From: Geosiphon pyriformis
Lineage: Eukaryota > Glomeromycota > Glomeromycetes > Archaeosporales > Geosiphonaceae
Assembly (NCBI GenBank): GCA_016748015.1
Contig: JAAOMT010000760.1
Span: forward strand, 167,609 to 231,608
DNA: 64,000 nucleotides
Reading direction: 5' to 3'
Position 1 is the first letter of the stretch; the number at the start of each line of letters is the position of its first letter. The notes below the pieces were generated by a model. The model did no database searches. It saw only the letters and a program-made list of their open reading frames with translations, and had not been told where the DNA came from. Shown here piece by piece: positions 36,504 through 47,882 of the stretch. The translations under genes were made by a program, and so were the position numbers.

Positions 36504-37419
36504 ATTAGTAATTAAATTAATAATATTGTAATAATAAGTAGTATTAATAATAAATTTATTAATATAATTAAATCTATTAGATTTTAAATTAAAATTTGAA
36601 TTTTCAGAGTTTTAAAAACAATGATTTAAAATAAAAATTTTTTTTATTTGTGTTTTAATTTTAATTTTTTTTTCTGAATTAATGTTTTTTTAATTATGAT
36701 AAAAACTAAAATTAAGTATTATTAATAATAATTATAATAATATTAATATTAATAATTTTAATTAAAAATTTTTAAAGTATTTTTTATATTCTTCTAATAA
36801 ATTGTTATTTTTAAGATGATTTTGAAAAATAAGTTTAAGTCTTATTATAAATACATAATTTTTAATAAAATTTAAACAATATTATCAGATATATAATAAT
36901 ATAATAGTTTTAATAATAAAATAACTTGGAGTTTTTTTTATGATAATAGAATTATTTTTTGAATATTACAATTAAAGTTTGTATTAATAAATTAAATCAG
37001 AAATTTTTTGTAATAAATAAAATTTTTTTAATATATTTGTAGATTCTAAATAAATTTTAGCAAATATATTCACAAAATTATAAGATTAATAATAGTTAAA
37101 GTGTTTTTTAATAGCTTTATAAAAATTAGCTTTTGCAGTTTTTATGTTAATTAGTTTTTTTATACTGTATTTAATTCTTTTATTAACATAAAAATTAAAT
37201 ATAAATTTGATTAAAAAATAGTTAAAAAATAATTTTAAATCTTTTTAAAAATATTTATATAGTAATTTTATAAATTTTAAATAATTGGTTTTTGTAAATT
37301 TTAATTTTGCTATTTTTATTGATTGTTATTAATTGGTTTGTTTTCTGTAAATTAAATTTTATAGAAAACATTAAATATTATAAATATATTTTAGATGTTA
37401 TAAATTTTCTATAATTTGG
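36504..37419. other. AT-rich stretch without genes
   Basis: No gene. Only weakly similar to the facing sequence at 33731-34188. Confidence 0.55.
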
Positions 37420-38450
37420 TATTTAAATTAATTATTGCTATAATTTAAAGATTTTAAGTAATAAAATTCTTTGTATAATAAACAAAAATTCAATAAAATA
37501 GTAAACAATACTTAATATTTGACTTTTTTAATATTATAATTAGTTTATTTTGGTATTCACACTTTTTTAATAAGCAATTTTGGTTTTTTTAATTATATTT
37601 ACATTTTTTTTTAATATTTTTTATCAAATAATCTTTAATATTATAATTTCAATACTTATTTTTTAATTAATTAGTAAAAACAAAAAAAATAAATAAAAAA
37701 ATAAAAATTAATATTTTATTAATAGTTATAATTAAAAGTTATTATCCTAATATTAATAATATCAATATAAATAAATTGAATTATAATCAAATTAAATATA
37801 GATACATAAAATAATAACTTTAAATATGATTAATTAATATATTTATTAAATAATTATAGTTATTAAGTATTAAATTTATTAATTAAAATAATAATAGAAA
37901 ACTAGACTAATTTTTAATTAAGCTTGTTTATTTTTAAGCTGATTTGTTTTTTTGGCTTTTAATACTTTTACTATATATCTATAAATTTTTATAATATAAG
38001 ATTTTTATAATTTTTAGAATTCTTATTGGTATTTCTAGAATTTTTGATATTATATATTCTAATAATTTTTTATCTTATTATTGGTTATTTATACTATTAT
38101 TATTATTTTGTTTTTTTATATAAGTAATGATATGCTTTAAATAAAATACTGTTTTTAAAAAAGATTTAAAATCTAAAACAAAGTTATTTAAAAAATTTTC
38201 TAATAAAATTATTTATTATTTGTTCTTTTATAATTTAAAACTATATAAAAAAATTTAAATAAAAAGCAAGATAGTTTTTATAATGTAATTTTTAAATATA
38301 AAAAATATTTTTAACAGCTTTTTTAACTACTACAGTCTAAATTTATAAATATTTAATTGAATTTTAATATATTTATTTTTATATTTAGTCAAATTATGCT
38401 TAAATTTCAAAAACAATTTTTTTTGGCTTAATAAATATCTTTTTTAACTA
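37420..38450. repeat. Inverted duplication, right arm (uninterrupted)
   Basis: Reverse complement of the three left-arm blocks 25600-25943, 28128-28297 and 33285-33730, in matching order and without the two insertions. The LINE copy 4 target lies at about 37800-37807 and the Pogo-like target at about 37970-37990. Differences between arms are mostly transitions plus small indels. The outer part beyond 38120 matches less well. Confidence 0.72.
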
Positions 38451-40443
38451 TAAAGTTTCTTTTATTAATAATTTGTTTAATGTTTTTTGCTATTATAAAA
38501 AGTGTTTTTTTAGTATATTATTTTTATTTTAATTATGATTGAGTTTTTTAATTTTATTTATATAATAATAATAATAATAATAATATAATGATAAAAGCTT
38601 TTTTATTAATGTTGTAATATAAGTTATTTTTCAAATTCTGATTGTTATATATATTAATATACTTTTTTTAAAAACTAATCTAAAATTTATTCACTATTAA
38701 TAAAATTTTTTTTGTAATTTCTTAAAGTATTTTTTTAATTTAGAAACATAAAATATTAATAATTTTTAGTATTTTTTCTAATTTTAACAATAAAATTTTT
38801 ATTAATTAATAATAATATAAATAATTTTAATTAAAAATTATTCTTTTAAAAAATTTAGTTAATAAATAATAATTTTATTTAATAAATAATATAAGTAAAT
38901 TTTTTAATACTTTTTATTATAATAATTTAGTTTTTAATATTATTTTCTATTTCTTTTTAATTAAAATTTTTTTGGATATTTATTTAAAAATAAAGACTAA
39001 AAATAATTAAATAGAAAATAAAAACTTGAATGATTGTTTTTTTAATATTAAAACTATTGTATATATATATGTTTATAATTCTATAAGAAATATATTATAA
39101 TTTTTTTTTAATATTTCAATATAGTATTTGTTATTGTTATAAAATAATATTTATTATTATTATAAAATAATATTTATTGTTAATACTATTTAGTAAAGAT
39201 TTTGATATTTAGTTTGATTTAATTTAAATTTAATTAAATTATTAAATTAAACTAAATTTTAATGGAAATTTTGACTAAATTTTGAATTTAAACTTAAATC
39301 AAACTTAAAATTATTGAATTTAAATTAAATTCAAATTTAGAAAATAGTCTTATATTTTATTTTGAAAACTATATTTGTTAAAAATATTAATATTTAAACT
39401 ATTTGAATTATTAAATTCTATTATTTTATATTTTAAATTTTTAGTAATATTAAATAATAAATTTATTTTAATAAGTTAAAAAGTAAAATTATTATATATA
39501 TAGTTTTATATATCTTTTTAATTAATTATAATAATTAAAGAAAGTAATAATTAATAAACAAATAATACAAAAAATATATATTTTTTAATTTTATTAAACT
39601 TCAAACCAAACTTAAATTTAAATTAAATCTACCTTAAAAATTTGGTTTAATTCAAGTTTAATTCATAATTCGAATTAAATTTAAACAGTATTTAAAGTTT
39701 AATTTGGTCTAATTTATTAAATTTTTATTATTTAATATTAATTGTTTTTATAAAATAGTTTTTGAATAAAAAAGAGATGTATTTTAACTAAAAATGTTTT
39801 TATTATTAAAAAAAAACTTGATTTAAAAGATTTAATGCTTATATATTTTAATATAATAATTAAATTTTTAAATAATAAAACTCTTAATAATAGAATTTTA
39901 ATGTTAATTTATAATAAAAGTTTTGTAAATATTTGTAAATCAATTAATTTATTAATATTAATAATAATTTATTAAATACAAATATTAATTTTATTAAAAT
40001 ATTTACAAATAATTTTTTAAAATTTTTGAATATATTAGTCATGTTTTATAAGATAGCTGTATTTTTTATGTCTTGGTTTAAAAGTTAAAATTAAAGTATT
40101 TGATTTGGTTTTTTTTAATCTTGGCCAAGTTATAAACAATTATTTTGGTTTTATAGTGTATTTATTCTTTATATTTAATATTGATTTTTTCTAATAATTA
40201 AGTTATTTTTATTGTTTGTGCTTTTAAAAAAATTTTGCTGCTATCAGATTTTTATAATTATTGTTAAATAAAAAAATATTATATTTAGAATATTATTTGC
40301 AAAAAAAATTTAAATATTATATAATCTAAAATTAAAAACTATTTTAATATATTTAAAAATAAATATAATTAATATAATAATTTTATCTGGTTTTTTGCTT
40401 TTAATTTGCATTAAAAAAAGATTTATTTTAATTAATAATATAT
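38451..40443. other. AT-rich stretch without genes
   Basis: About 2 kb with no credible ORF. At 39195-39340 and 39590-39735 there are dense A/T palindromes built on AAATTTAAATT, AATTAAATT and GTTTAATTT-type words that might be the ends of a degraded MITE; I could not fix termini or a TSD. Confidence 0.5.
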
Positions 40444-41376
40444 TATTACTAGTAAAAATTTAAGTTATTATTTAACATAAAATTATTTTTATAATTCATA
40501 TTATTAATTAGTATATATTATTATCATCAATTATTATTTATTAAATTAGTTAAATAATCAAATATTATTATTTAATTAATAATTCAATTTATACAATACA
40601 CAAATATGATGATTAGTTTATACAATATCCTAAACTATGTAACATTTAAGAATTTGCTAAAATTTATAAAAATTTACCAAAATAATAAATAATTTATTAA
40701 AATAATCAATAGTTTGTAAAAATATCTTATAGTTTACCAAAATGTATTTTCAATTTATTAAAATGATAACAAAAAAAATGCGAGTTTACAGACAAGTATT
40801 ATAATAAGTTATATAAAAAAAAAGTTTTTTTCTTTAAAAAAATATATTTTACTCAAAATTAATCTTTTTTAGATTCAATTATTTCTTTATATTTATTACA
40901 AATAAAATAAAATCAGATTTCAAAAACAACAAAAATTTTTCAAACTACAACTAATATTTTGAAATTGATTAGTTACCAATTTTAATAATTTGTTAATAAC
41001 TTCAAGCCTAAACAAAAGGCAATTTTTTTAATAAAATTTATTTTTTATTTTTTTATTTTTTATTATATATATAAGATAGTTTACAAACAAAATTCTTATA
41101 GAAAAGTTGATTTTTATAACAAAGTAGCCACATATTTTTAGTGAACTTTTAAATAAACATTTCTTAAAAAAGAATTAATTTTTATCATAAAGTATTTATA
41201 TAAGTAATTAATACAAAATTAGCTATTCTACTTATAAGTTTAACAGTTTAAATTATAGAAAATAATTTGAAAATAAATTTAATTATTAAAAATTAAACAG
41301 CTTCCAGAATATATAAATTTTCAGCAAAACAACATTAATAATATTCAAGAAAAAAAATTAAAAGTTTTTAATAATA
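40444..41376 (+). mobile_element. Solo LTR, decayed, same family as the LTR at 62128
   Basis: Collinear with 62128-63077 over its whole length (933 versus 950 bp). The start TATTACTAG corresponds to TGTTACCAG, the U3 CCGAAAT repeats are converted to CCAAAAT/TTAAAAT near 40670-40750, the internal words GATTAGTTACCAATTTTAAT and CACATATTTTTAGTGAAC are retained, and the end AATAATA corresponds to GGTAACA. No primer-binding site or gag follows at 41377, so it is a solo LTR. Changes are overwhelmingly G-to-A and C-to-T. No target-site duplication could be recognised. Confidence 0.78.
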
Positions 41377-41660
41377 ATACTTATATCTAATAATATTTAT
41401 TATATTTATTATAAAATGGTTTTAAAAAAAATATATTTTGGCAAATAATAGTTTTATTTATTTTGTAATTTACAATTACTCTGTTTTGTTATTTATTAAG
41501 ATTATTTATTTGTTAAATATTTATAAAACACTAATAAAGCTATTTTTTGACCAATTTTTCTTATTAAATATATTAAAAGCTTTTATATATAGCTGCTTTA
41601 ATCTAATAATTTCTGAAAATATTTATTATTTTTTTTATTATATATATAATTTTTTTTTAT
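41377..41660. other. AT-rich spacer
   Basis: Contains an open plus frame (41438-41695) of Phe/Ile/Tyr/Asn only; this is what AT-rich DNA gives by chance and I do not call it a gene. Confidence 0.6.
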
Positions 41661-43912
41661 TAAGATTTAACAAATATGACCCAATTATTATCTAAAAATT
41701 AGAAATAAACTAAGTATTTCAATATTAAATATAGTTCACATACTTTTTATATATAACCAATTACTCGAGCCAGTTTAGACTATATTATATTAATACTCTA
41801 AAAGAAAACTTATTCAAAGAAGATATTCTTTGAATAATTTTAAACAATATAACACTATTACTAATTAATTTAATTAGCTACTCAGCCGTTTTTAAGGCAT
41901 TAGTCTTTATAGTAACAGATTTATGTTCTCAAAGCAACATTAAATTAAAAAACATATTATCATTAACAGCAAACAAACTTACATAGAGGCCAAATATATA
42001 TTTTTATAGTTATAATCAGTTTTTAAAACAATTATCTCCTATTTTAGCTTACTAATAGTCTTACTAAAAATATCTATATATATCAAAATTTTATTAATCT
42101 TAAAGCTAAAAACACTACTTGAAACCAAATTCTCATTAATAAATTGTTCAAACAAAATAATTATAGAACTAACTGGTTTAATAATAAATTTAATCAGAAT
42201 AAAGAATTTGGCTAAATTAGATTTCAGAAAGACTAACTAAAAAAAAATTATAGAATTATTAGCCACTATATTAATAGAAAAAACTAAACCAACCAGAGAA
42301 CAAAAAGCCAAAAAAGATACAAAAACAGTAGCTTTAACATAAAATTTGCTGTCAATAATACAAAAAATAAAAGCCTTAGGAATTTTAAGAGAGAAAAATA
42401 GAGACATTTTACAATTCAAAACCAGATAATTCAAACTCTAACACTAAAAACAGTACTAATTTTTAAGAGTCTCTTATCAAATATGATATTTTTTTAGCAT
42501 ATTAGTTTTAATAACTGCAATATTCAAATTAATCTAAGATTTAAATATAATTAGAGCAAACTGGAAATGACAATCAAAATTAAAAGAACAAAAAATAAAA
42601 CATATTTGATTATTAACTTAAAAAATTATATTATTAATTTCAATAACAGTACAGCCAAAAAAAAAATTAACCAATTTGGTTTTAAACCTATTATAAGACA
42701 AAATAGTCTTATTTTAATTCACTAAAAAAAAAATCCTAACACTATTTTTATTCACTAAAACTAACTAATAATTTAAAACAGATACAACAAAGTCTAATTT
42801 ATTAAAATAAATAATCATATATTGTCAAACACCAGTAGACTTTAATATTATATGAGCAATCTTACCAAATATACTGAAAGTTGTTTCAATATTAGTAGTA
42901 AACACATTCAAAGACATATTACACAGTATAATAGCAGCAAAAAAAAAATCAGTTTTAGAAATTACTAAAGACTTTGTAATTTTAAAAGTAATTAAACAAA
43001 CAAAGCTCATAAGTTTAACTAAAAAAGCAGTTTTTAAAGACTTTTAAGAAGCAAATTTCATATAAAAAAGCTTTATATTGTTCTTTAATACTGATTTTGC
43101 ACTCAAAAAACTGTACAAATTAGAAAACAGTTTTAATATGAACTAATTTAATCTTAAAAATAGCATTAAACACCAGAGTAGAGACTATCTACTTAGTAAA
43201 TCTTTAATAACTAAAAATAATTTTTTAAGTAGAAACCAAAGAAAAAATTGAATCAGTTTTTATCTGATTAGTTCAGTTTTTAAGAACAGATAATTCAACA
43301 AAAGACTATTGTTTTGTTTTTAAAGTTGGTGATAATTTGCTAAAAGACATCATATTTAATAATACAGTTAGTGACTAATATTGATCTATTTTTAACAATA
43401 TACCAAATAATAAAATAGAAATCTCATCTAAGATCTCATTTAGAATTACAAAAAAATTTAATATAACAATAACAGAAATAAGCAATTGCTTTTACTTTTT
43501 GAAATTTTTGGTCTTTTTGACCATTTTTAAAAAGTGGTACTAGATGTAACAGCAATGATTGAAAAGATCAGCTTATTAACTGACTACTATTAAAAACTTT
43601 TGAATTCTTGGTAGAAGTAGAGACAACACTAAAACTAATCTAAGTATATCTTTTTAAAGAAATTTTAACTGGTAAAAAATCAGTTAAAGATGAGAAAAAT
43701 ACTTTAATAATTACCAAAAACAGCTTTTTATTATTACTAACTAAGAAAAAAGCTTCTAAAACATTTTGCTTAGCTGTTTTTACAACAGAAAAAACTTTTC
43801 TGGTTAAAACTTTGTAAAATACCAAAAAAAAGATATTAGTTACAGTCTTTTTACTTTTTGTTCTGATCATAGTCATAAAATTAAGGAGATAAAAAGCTTT
43901 TTTTTGTTTATA
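41661..43912 (-). mobile_element. ORF1-only retroelement, decayed full-length copy
   Basis: Same layout as 34201-36491: 3' region with hairpin at 41754-41776, ORF1 remnants in order (coiled-coil part about 42240-42000, RRM about 43010-42750, N-terminal MTMIRTKSKKTVTN at 43876-43640) and leader near 43890 (AATTAAGGAGA shared with the best copy). No ORF2 between. Strong loss of G and C relative to the best copy. Confidence 0.78.
41754..41776 (-). promoter_or_regulatory. Degenerate 3' UTR hairpin
   Basis: RNA-sense arms AAACTGGCT and AATTGGTTA keep six to seven pairs. Equivalent to 34304-34326. Confidence 0.4.
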
Positions 43913-45061
43913 ATTTTGTTAATTGTGTTAAATAAAAAATAAAAAATGTTAAAAAGTTTTTAAATAAGAAGTTATTATTTAATATAATATTTGATTTTTA
44001 TTTTAAAACTAAATATATTAGTATTAAGTTAACTGGATTAAAAACTTATATTATAAAAGTATTATATAATAGATTGTTAATAATTATATGAAAAATATAA
44101 CATTAAATATTTAAGTATTAATTGTCTAAAGTTTGTAAAATACTCAGATTATGTTTTTAAGTATGTTATAAATTTAAGATTATATAAAATCTTTATTTGC
44201 TGGTTTTCAATAGATATTTGACCAATACATATTTTTTTAAATAGATATACATGGTTTTGGCTAAAAAATTTGTTTTTCATAATGGTATTTGAAAGCTTTT
44301 CGGATTTTTATGTCTGTAAAAATAGCAGTTAATAAGATTATAGAGTTTGTGTATTTTTTTATGGTTTTGTACAAAGAGAGTATTTGAATTTTGATGTTAA
44401 AGCTAAAAGCTGAGTCTGAAAAATTGGGCTTGATTTTGGTCACAATCAGTTTAATTTTAATTAAATTCATGTTTAGTATATATAAAAAATGTGTAAGTTA
44501 TATTGTATTAAATAGAGATTACTATTAAAAAAAATTAAATTTTTTATTAAATTTTAAATATTAATTAAAATATAAAATTATAATAGTTGTGTTATTTTTT
44601 ACAGCAATTAAAATTTTAAAATTAATCACGATTTTAGTTTTAGCATTGTAAAATTCAAGAGTCAAATTGAATTTATTATTTTAAAGTTTTATAACTTTTG
44701 TTTTTTTTTATAAAATTAAAATGTAAAAATACTTTTTCTATAATATTAAAGATTTTATTTGTTCAAAATTAATACATAATGCATAAAAAAATAAAACCAG
44801 ACTTTTTTTTACTTTATGTGGTTTTATTGCAATATTCTCAAATTTTAAGATTCTTTTTAAAAATAAGAATATATTATCGTTTTTTAATATTTGATTATAT
44901 TCATTTAATTTAATTGATGATATTAAAATTTAATTTTCATATTTGCCAATCAAATTGTAGAAATCTAATTTTTTTATTTACAATACGTTATTTGACATAT
45001 TACTAAAGTCAAAACTTTGAATAGTTAAGGTCAAAAACCGAAAACCTTTCCTTGTACCAAA
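43913..45061. other. AT-rich stretch without a confident gene
   Basis: A 69-codon minus frame at 44470-44261 is Lys/Ile-rich and has no recognisable motif; I treat it as chance or decayed repeat. From about 44990 base composition rises toward that of the gene island. Confidence 0.55.
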
Positions 45062-45196
45062 ATGGATCTCGATGCTTCTGCCTTCCAAAAAACTATTGAT
45101 AAAATGTATCAGATATGTCAATGTGATCATATTGCAAATAGTGTTAACCAATTAAGATTTTTCTCAGAGTGGTTAAATAATACTTGCCATATTTAG
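45062..45196 (+). CDS. Small ORF, 44 aa, unknown
   Basis: ATG in good context (CCAAAATGG) begins a 44-residue frame (MDLDASAFQKTIDKMY..., ending NNTCHI). Composition is balanced, unlike the AT-rich frames nearby, and it lies just upstream of hAT transposase remnants, so it may be a first-exon piece of a host gene or of the hAT element. No domain recognised. Confidence 0.25.
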   Translation: MDLDASAFQKTIDKMYQICQCDHIANSVNQLRFFSEWLNNTCHI

Positions 45197-45339
45197 AAAT
45201 AGATTAAAAATTATTCATCATATAGAATTTTTTTTTTCATGACCGCAAAAAGAATAGCCAGTCTTTGAAGTTCTTTAAGCTATGAACCACATAGCGAAAG
45301 ATTTGAAAAAAATGTCAGTAATAGTACAATCAATGAGGC

Positions 45340-45545
45340 AGTTAAAAGACGAGATTCTTCTTCTGTATTGGAAACTATAGCGCGTTATTAACTTTCAATT
45401 CCAGCAAGTTCTGTTCCTTCTGAACATCTTTTTTCAGTAGCTGGAAAATCAGTTAATCGGTTACAAAAATTTTAACCGGTTAGAATCACTAACTGCAATG
45501 CAAACAAAGACAATAATCTTTTTTTGGAAAGAATGAACAGAACAA
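45340..45545 (+). pseudogene. hAT transposase C-terminal dimerisation domain remnant
   Basis: Frame reading LETIARY-stop-LSIPASSVPSEHLFSVAGKS, the hallmark of the hAT family dimerisation region, with the stop where a Gln is likely (CAA to TAA). After another stop (near 45472) it continues NNLFLERMN, matching the usual LFL-N ending. No terminal inverted repeats were found, and the rest of the transposase was not recognised upstream. Confidence 0.65.
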
Positions 45546-46047
45546 TAACTTGTATTTTCGATTTCAGACTGGGTTTACACCATTGACATTCAAAAATAAA
45601 TTATTTTTTTTAACAGGATAGGATTTGAAATTTGCTCTGAACTTTCATTTAGGAACTCGAAAAAGGGTTATCAAATAAAAAATCATCAAGAATTCCGAAA
45701 TGATTTACCAACTAGCCATTTTGGCATGACAAAGTTTGGGCAAGATGTTGCGCTTTATTTTTCTTGGCAACTGTTTTCTGGATCCTTCAAAGATGTTCTT
45801 TGTTTTGATAGGTTGCTAGCTTATGTCTGCTTCTCACTTGTTTCTCCATCATTGGTAATACAACAATAGTAGTGTGGACTGTTAAAGGCGTTTGTTTATA
45901 ATTTTTTCTGTAATCCACCGAGCCACTTCAATTGGGCGTAGCTACGTAATTTTTAATTTAAGGGTGAATGTGCAATTTGAACCTCCTGGAAAACGACAGT
46001 TTCTTTTAACTTCTCGATTCCTGAATCTATCACAAAATCAGAAATTA
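45546..46047. other. Upstream region of the peroxidase gene
   Basis: About 500 bp of moderate-GC sequence; no ORF recognised. Presumably promoter and 5' UTR of the gene at 46048, possibly with leftover hAT sequence. Confidence 0.45.
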
Positions 46048-46927
46048 ATGCCCTCTCTAAGTATTTTATTTCTTGTAGTTTCCTCTTTTTATCTCTTTTC
46101 AATAGCAGCATTCCAAGCAGAATGGAAACCACCTGGCGAGAACGATAAACGATCCCCATGTCCGGGACTAAATGTTTTAGCAAATCACGGATATTTGTAG
46201 GTATATTATTAAAGAACTCATCTAGTTTGACCATATAATAATTGGATTTATCGCCTAAAAGACCACACGATGGAAAAGATTTAAATCCGGCACATGTTCG
46301 TGATGTGTTGAATGAGCGTTTAGGTATATCCAAAGGATTCGCTTTTACTATGGCCGGAGTTGCCGCTTCGGCGATTGGCAAGGACGGGAAATTGTATGAA
46401 GTGTTTACCTTTGGCAAAACCTATTTTATATTTTTTCTCGATTTAAGAATTATTTAAAATCTCTATATTTCCAAAAAAGCTCCTTGGATGATCTTTCCAA
46501 GCATAATATGATTGAACACGACGCTTCCTTAACACGAACCGATTTCGAACTCGGTGATAACCAGAAAGTGAACGAGACTTTAGTAGATCAGTTTCTTTCG
46601 CTCGCCCTTAACGGAAAACTTACCCTTGAATCACTGGCGTTGGCAAGAAATTTACGATTTGAACAAAGTGAACGTGAAAACCCAAAATTTAAATTTGGGG
46701 AAATTCAAAGGCTCTTGGCTTTTGGTGAGGCAGCAATTTTTTTGTTGGTGATTGGAGGGCAGACCAATAGAGAGGTGGATGTGAAATTAGCCGAGACCTT
46801 TTTTCGAGAGGAGCGGTTACCTGATGACTGGCGGCCTGCCGAAAAGGAGGTTACTTTTTGGGATGTTTCAACCCTCTCGAGAAAAATTAATAATCGGAGT
46901 AATGAACTAAAGAATCGAAAAAATTAG
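46048..46927 (+). CDS. Secreted heme-thiolate peroxidase (chloroperoxidase/peroxygenase family)
   Basis: Three exons, 46048-46196, 46262-46393 and 46480-46927, encode 242 residues; introns (GTAGGT...AAAG, GTATGA...AAAAAG) restore the frame. Family enzymes use a Cys-ligated heme for peroxide-dependent oxidation, halogenation or oxygen transfer. Residues 1-22 look like a signal peptide. The proximal motif PCPGLNVLANHGYL has the ligand Cys at 38; EHD at 106-108 in IEHDASLTR is the conserved distal triad; Glu177 in FGEAAIF is the likely acid-base residue; FFREERLPDDW is a typical C-terminal block. Length is close to the short class of peroxygenases. Exon 1 must start at 46048, since the longer upstream frame is not similar to the family and would hide the signal peptide. 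Substrate cannot be told. Confidence 0.85.
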
Positions 46928-47450
46928 AGAAGCGCTCTAAGGATCAGCATATAAAATCATTAGACGTGAAAATTAGTCTCTAAAGCTCTGGTTTATACAT
47001 CAGTCTAATCTTTGTATTGTTACTAAAATTCAGAATTTATACTGATGGTTAAAAAATTTATCTTGGATTAAAAATAGTTGAAATAAATCCTTTGGAACTA
47101 TTAATGAACTGATACCACGTGAAAAAATACCCACAGTTTCATTAACTTTGGCGCAATTATAGAAACCGAAAAGGCTTCACAATGAAATCATTTTATGCCA
47201 GCTAGCCTGACATCATGTTAGCGTCACTCTCCCATTTGTTTGTAAGTTTGATGATCGAATTTAATATTTATCATTTGGTTTAATCAAGGGGAAGTTCGCC
47301 TATCGAAAAATATATAAATCTGCAAAAGAAATTTATGCCGTTCTGTTATTAATAGTGTACTTTCAATCCATCGACAACGAATAACTCAGCATCTTTCTAA
47401 TTCAATATTTATCTTTTTATTCTCTCTTTAACTGAATCACATATACCAAA
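46928..47450. other. Intergenic, promoter side of the MLRQ-like gene
   Basis: No ORF. It serves as 3' UTR of the peroxidase and promoter/5' UTR of the next gene; see the TATA-like site at 47311. Confidence 0.6.
47311..47318 (+). promoter_or_regulatory. TATA-like box
   Basis: TATATAAA in a stretch of otherwise ordinary composition, 133 bp before the start codon at 47451. Position fits a TATA box with a 100-nt 5' UTR, but AT-rich genomes give such words by chance. Confidence 0.35.
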
Positions 47451-47882
47451 ATGGCCGCAGCAGGAGGTGGTGGACCAGTTGGCGCAACTCCTAAAAGCCG
47501 AAATCTAATGCGTTTTTTGGCTGTGGATCCAGAAATTTATCCATTAATGGGCGTCCTTTTGACTATCTTTACGGCGGTCGGATATATGGCAGGCAGGAAA
47601 GTCACGAGTGTCAAGTCGGAAAGTGGTGTTCGTTTGGCAAATCATCGTCCGTATCCTTGGCATCCATTAGATGAAGATGAACAACGAGATGGATCATCGT
47701 CAAAAAATGGAACGCAAGAAAAAGGGAGGGAAGGTGGGGGCAGTAATCGAGATTTTAAATATCGATTCTATAAGTATGGGGATCCGAACGATGAGGTCCT
47801 AGAGGCCCCTAGTGCTATCAATAAGCATAAGATTAATGTGAAAATGCCGAAGGATAAGATCCCCGACGGGATGAAAGAGTGA
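47451..47882 (+). CDS. MLRQ/NDUFA4-like mitochondrial inner-membrane protein
   Basis: Single-exon gene of 143 residues with a clear start (CCAAAATGGCC). N-terminal Gly/Ala-rich leader, then RFLAVDPEIYPLMGV and one hydrophobic helix at about residues 31-47 ending in the basic GRKVTS; the order (short leader, D/P-E-x-Y-P-L, single helix, basic turn) is that of the B12D/NDUFA4 (MLRQ) group, small one-helix subunits associated with respiratory complexes I/IV. The C-terminal half is hydrophilic, with a charged linker (about 75-105) and a Lys/Asp-rich tail, longer than in animals. Codon use and composition are normal, unlike the surrounding repeats. Other single-helix mitochondrial proteins are possible, so the assignment is moderate. 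Confidence 0.7.
   Translation: MAAAGGGGPVGATPKSRNLMRFLAVDPEIYPLMGVLLTIFTAVGYMAGRKVTSVKSESGVRLANHRPYPWHPLDEDEQRDGSSSKNGTQEKGREGGGSNRDFKYRFYKYGDPNDEVLEAPSAINKHKINVKMPKDKIPDGMKE

Noticed and set aside
36504-37419. Extension of the inverted duplication right up to the ORF1-only element
   Set aside because: Only isolated A/T words match 33731-34188; not distinguishable from compositional similarity.
40439-41381. Target-site duplication of the solo LTR
   Set aside because: The 5-bp flanks (TATAT and ATACT) do not match; either decayed or the ends are a few bases off.
41438-41695. 85-codon plus frame rich in Phe, Tyr, Ile and Asn
   Set aside because: Amino-acid use is what AT-rich non-coding DNA gives; no homologue-like motif, and it runs into the 3' tail of an element.
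44261-44470. 69-codon minus frame
   Set aside because: Better composition than most but no motif, no neighbours and no second copy seen; left as unassigned.
45953-46417. 154-codon minus frame opposite the peroxidase
   Set aside because: Exactly antisense to the PCP exon, intron and second exon; the plus strand has the conserved motifs and splice sites.
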